5,170 nucleotides of DNA from Rubrobacter sp. (GTDB lineage Bacteria > Actinomycetota > Rubrobacteria > Rubrobacterales > Rubrobacteraceae): the NCBI GenBank assembly GCA_016781635.1, contig JADDPY010000610.1, positions 1-5,170 on the forward strand, in the 5' to 3' direction. Positions 5,131 to 5,170 of the stretch are shown here, piece after piece. Each line of letters begins with the position of its first letter. The first letter of the stretch is position 1. The translations under genes and the position numbers were made by a program. The notes beneath the pieces are model-generated. The model was not told the DNA's origin and did no database searches. It saw only the letters and a list, made by a program, of their open reading frames with translations.

Positions 5131-5170
<40 letters not shown>

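Overview
The window is GC-rich bacterial DNA. Dense coding, strong AGGAGG-type ribosome sites and frequent use of AGG and ATA codons beside GC-ending codons suggest an actinobacterium. Rubrobacter or a close relative is my best guess from codon flavour and protein style, but this is an inference and no taxonomic marker is present.

Layout. At 47-238 (minus) lies the broken C-terminal end of a tyrosine recombinase. A promoter at about 280-308 then drives an intact 12-TM MFS transporter of the metabolite:H+ symporter type (369-1784, plus). Just downstream, 1810-2086 is the frameshifted C-terminal quarter of a 3-hydroxyisobutyrate/6-phosphogluconate dehydrogenase-like enzyme. It contains a perfect 20-bp inverted repeat exactly at the frameshift. 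After a 148-nt spacer with a 12-bp palindrome come two overlapping plus-strand genes: a small SCP2-like protein (2235-2654) and an alpha/beta hydrolase (2647-3483). Next is a carboxymuconolactone-decarboxylase-family gene broken by at least two frameshifts (3522-3894). A metallo-beta-lactamase-fold lactonase-like hydrolase converges from the other strand (4041-4829, minus). A non-coding stretch with a promoter leads into the first 41 nt of a tRNA-Asp(GTC) cut by the window edge (5131-5170).

How it fits together. A symporter, a dehydrogenase, an alpha/beta hydrolase, a CMD-family enzyme and an MBL lactonase-like enzyme look like a small catabolic set for an imported organic acid, lactone or ring-cleavage product. 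The substrate cannot be read from the sequence. Two enzymes of the set are now pseudogenes while four neighbouring genes stay open, so the pathway looks partly decayed. The integrase remnant at one side and the tRNA at the other are compatible with an old integrated island, but no att repeats are visible here.

Novelty. I found no new defence, CRISPR or RNA-based system. The most unusual signal is the long perfect inverted repeat at 1872-1931. One arm matches conserved coding sequence and the other falls exactly where the reading frame is lost, which fits a template-switch (quasi-palindrome) mutation.
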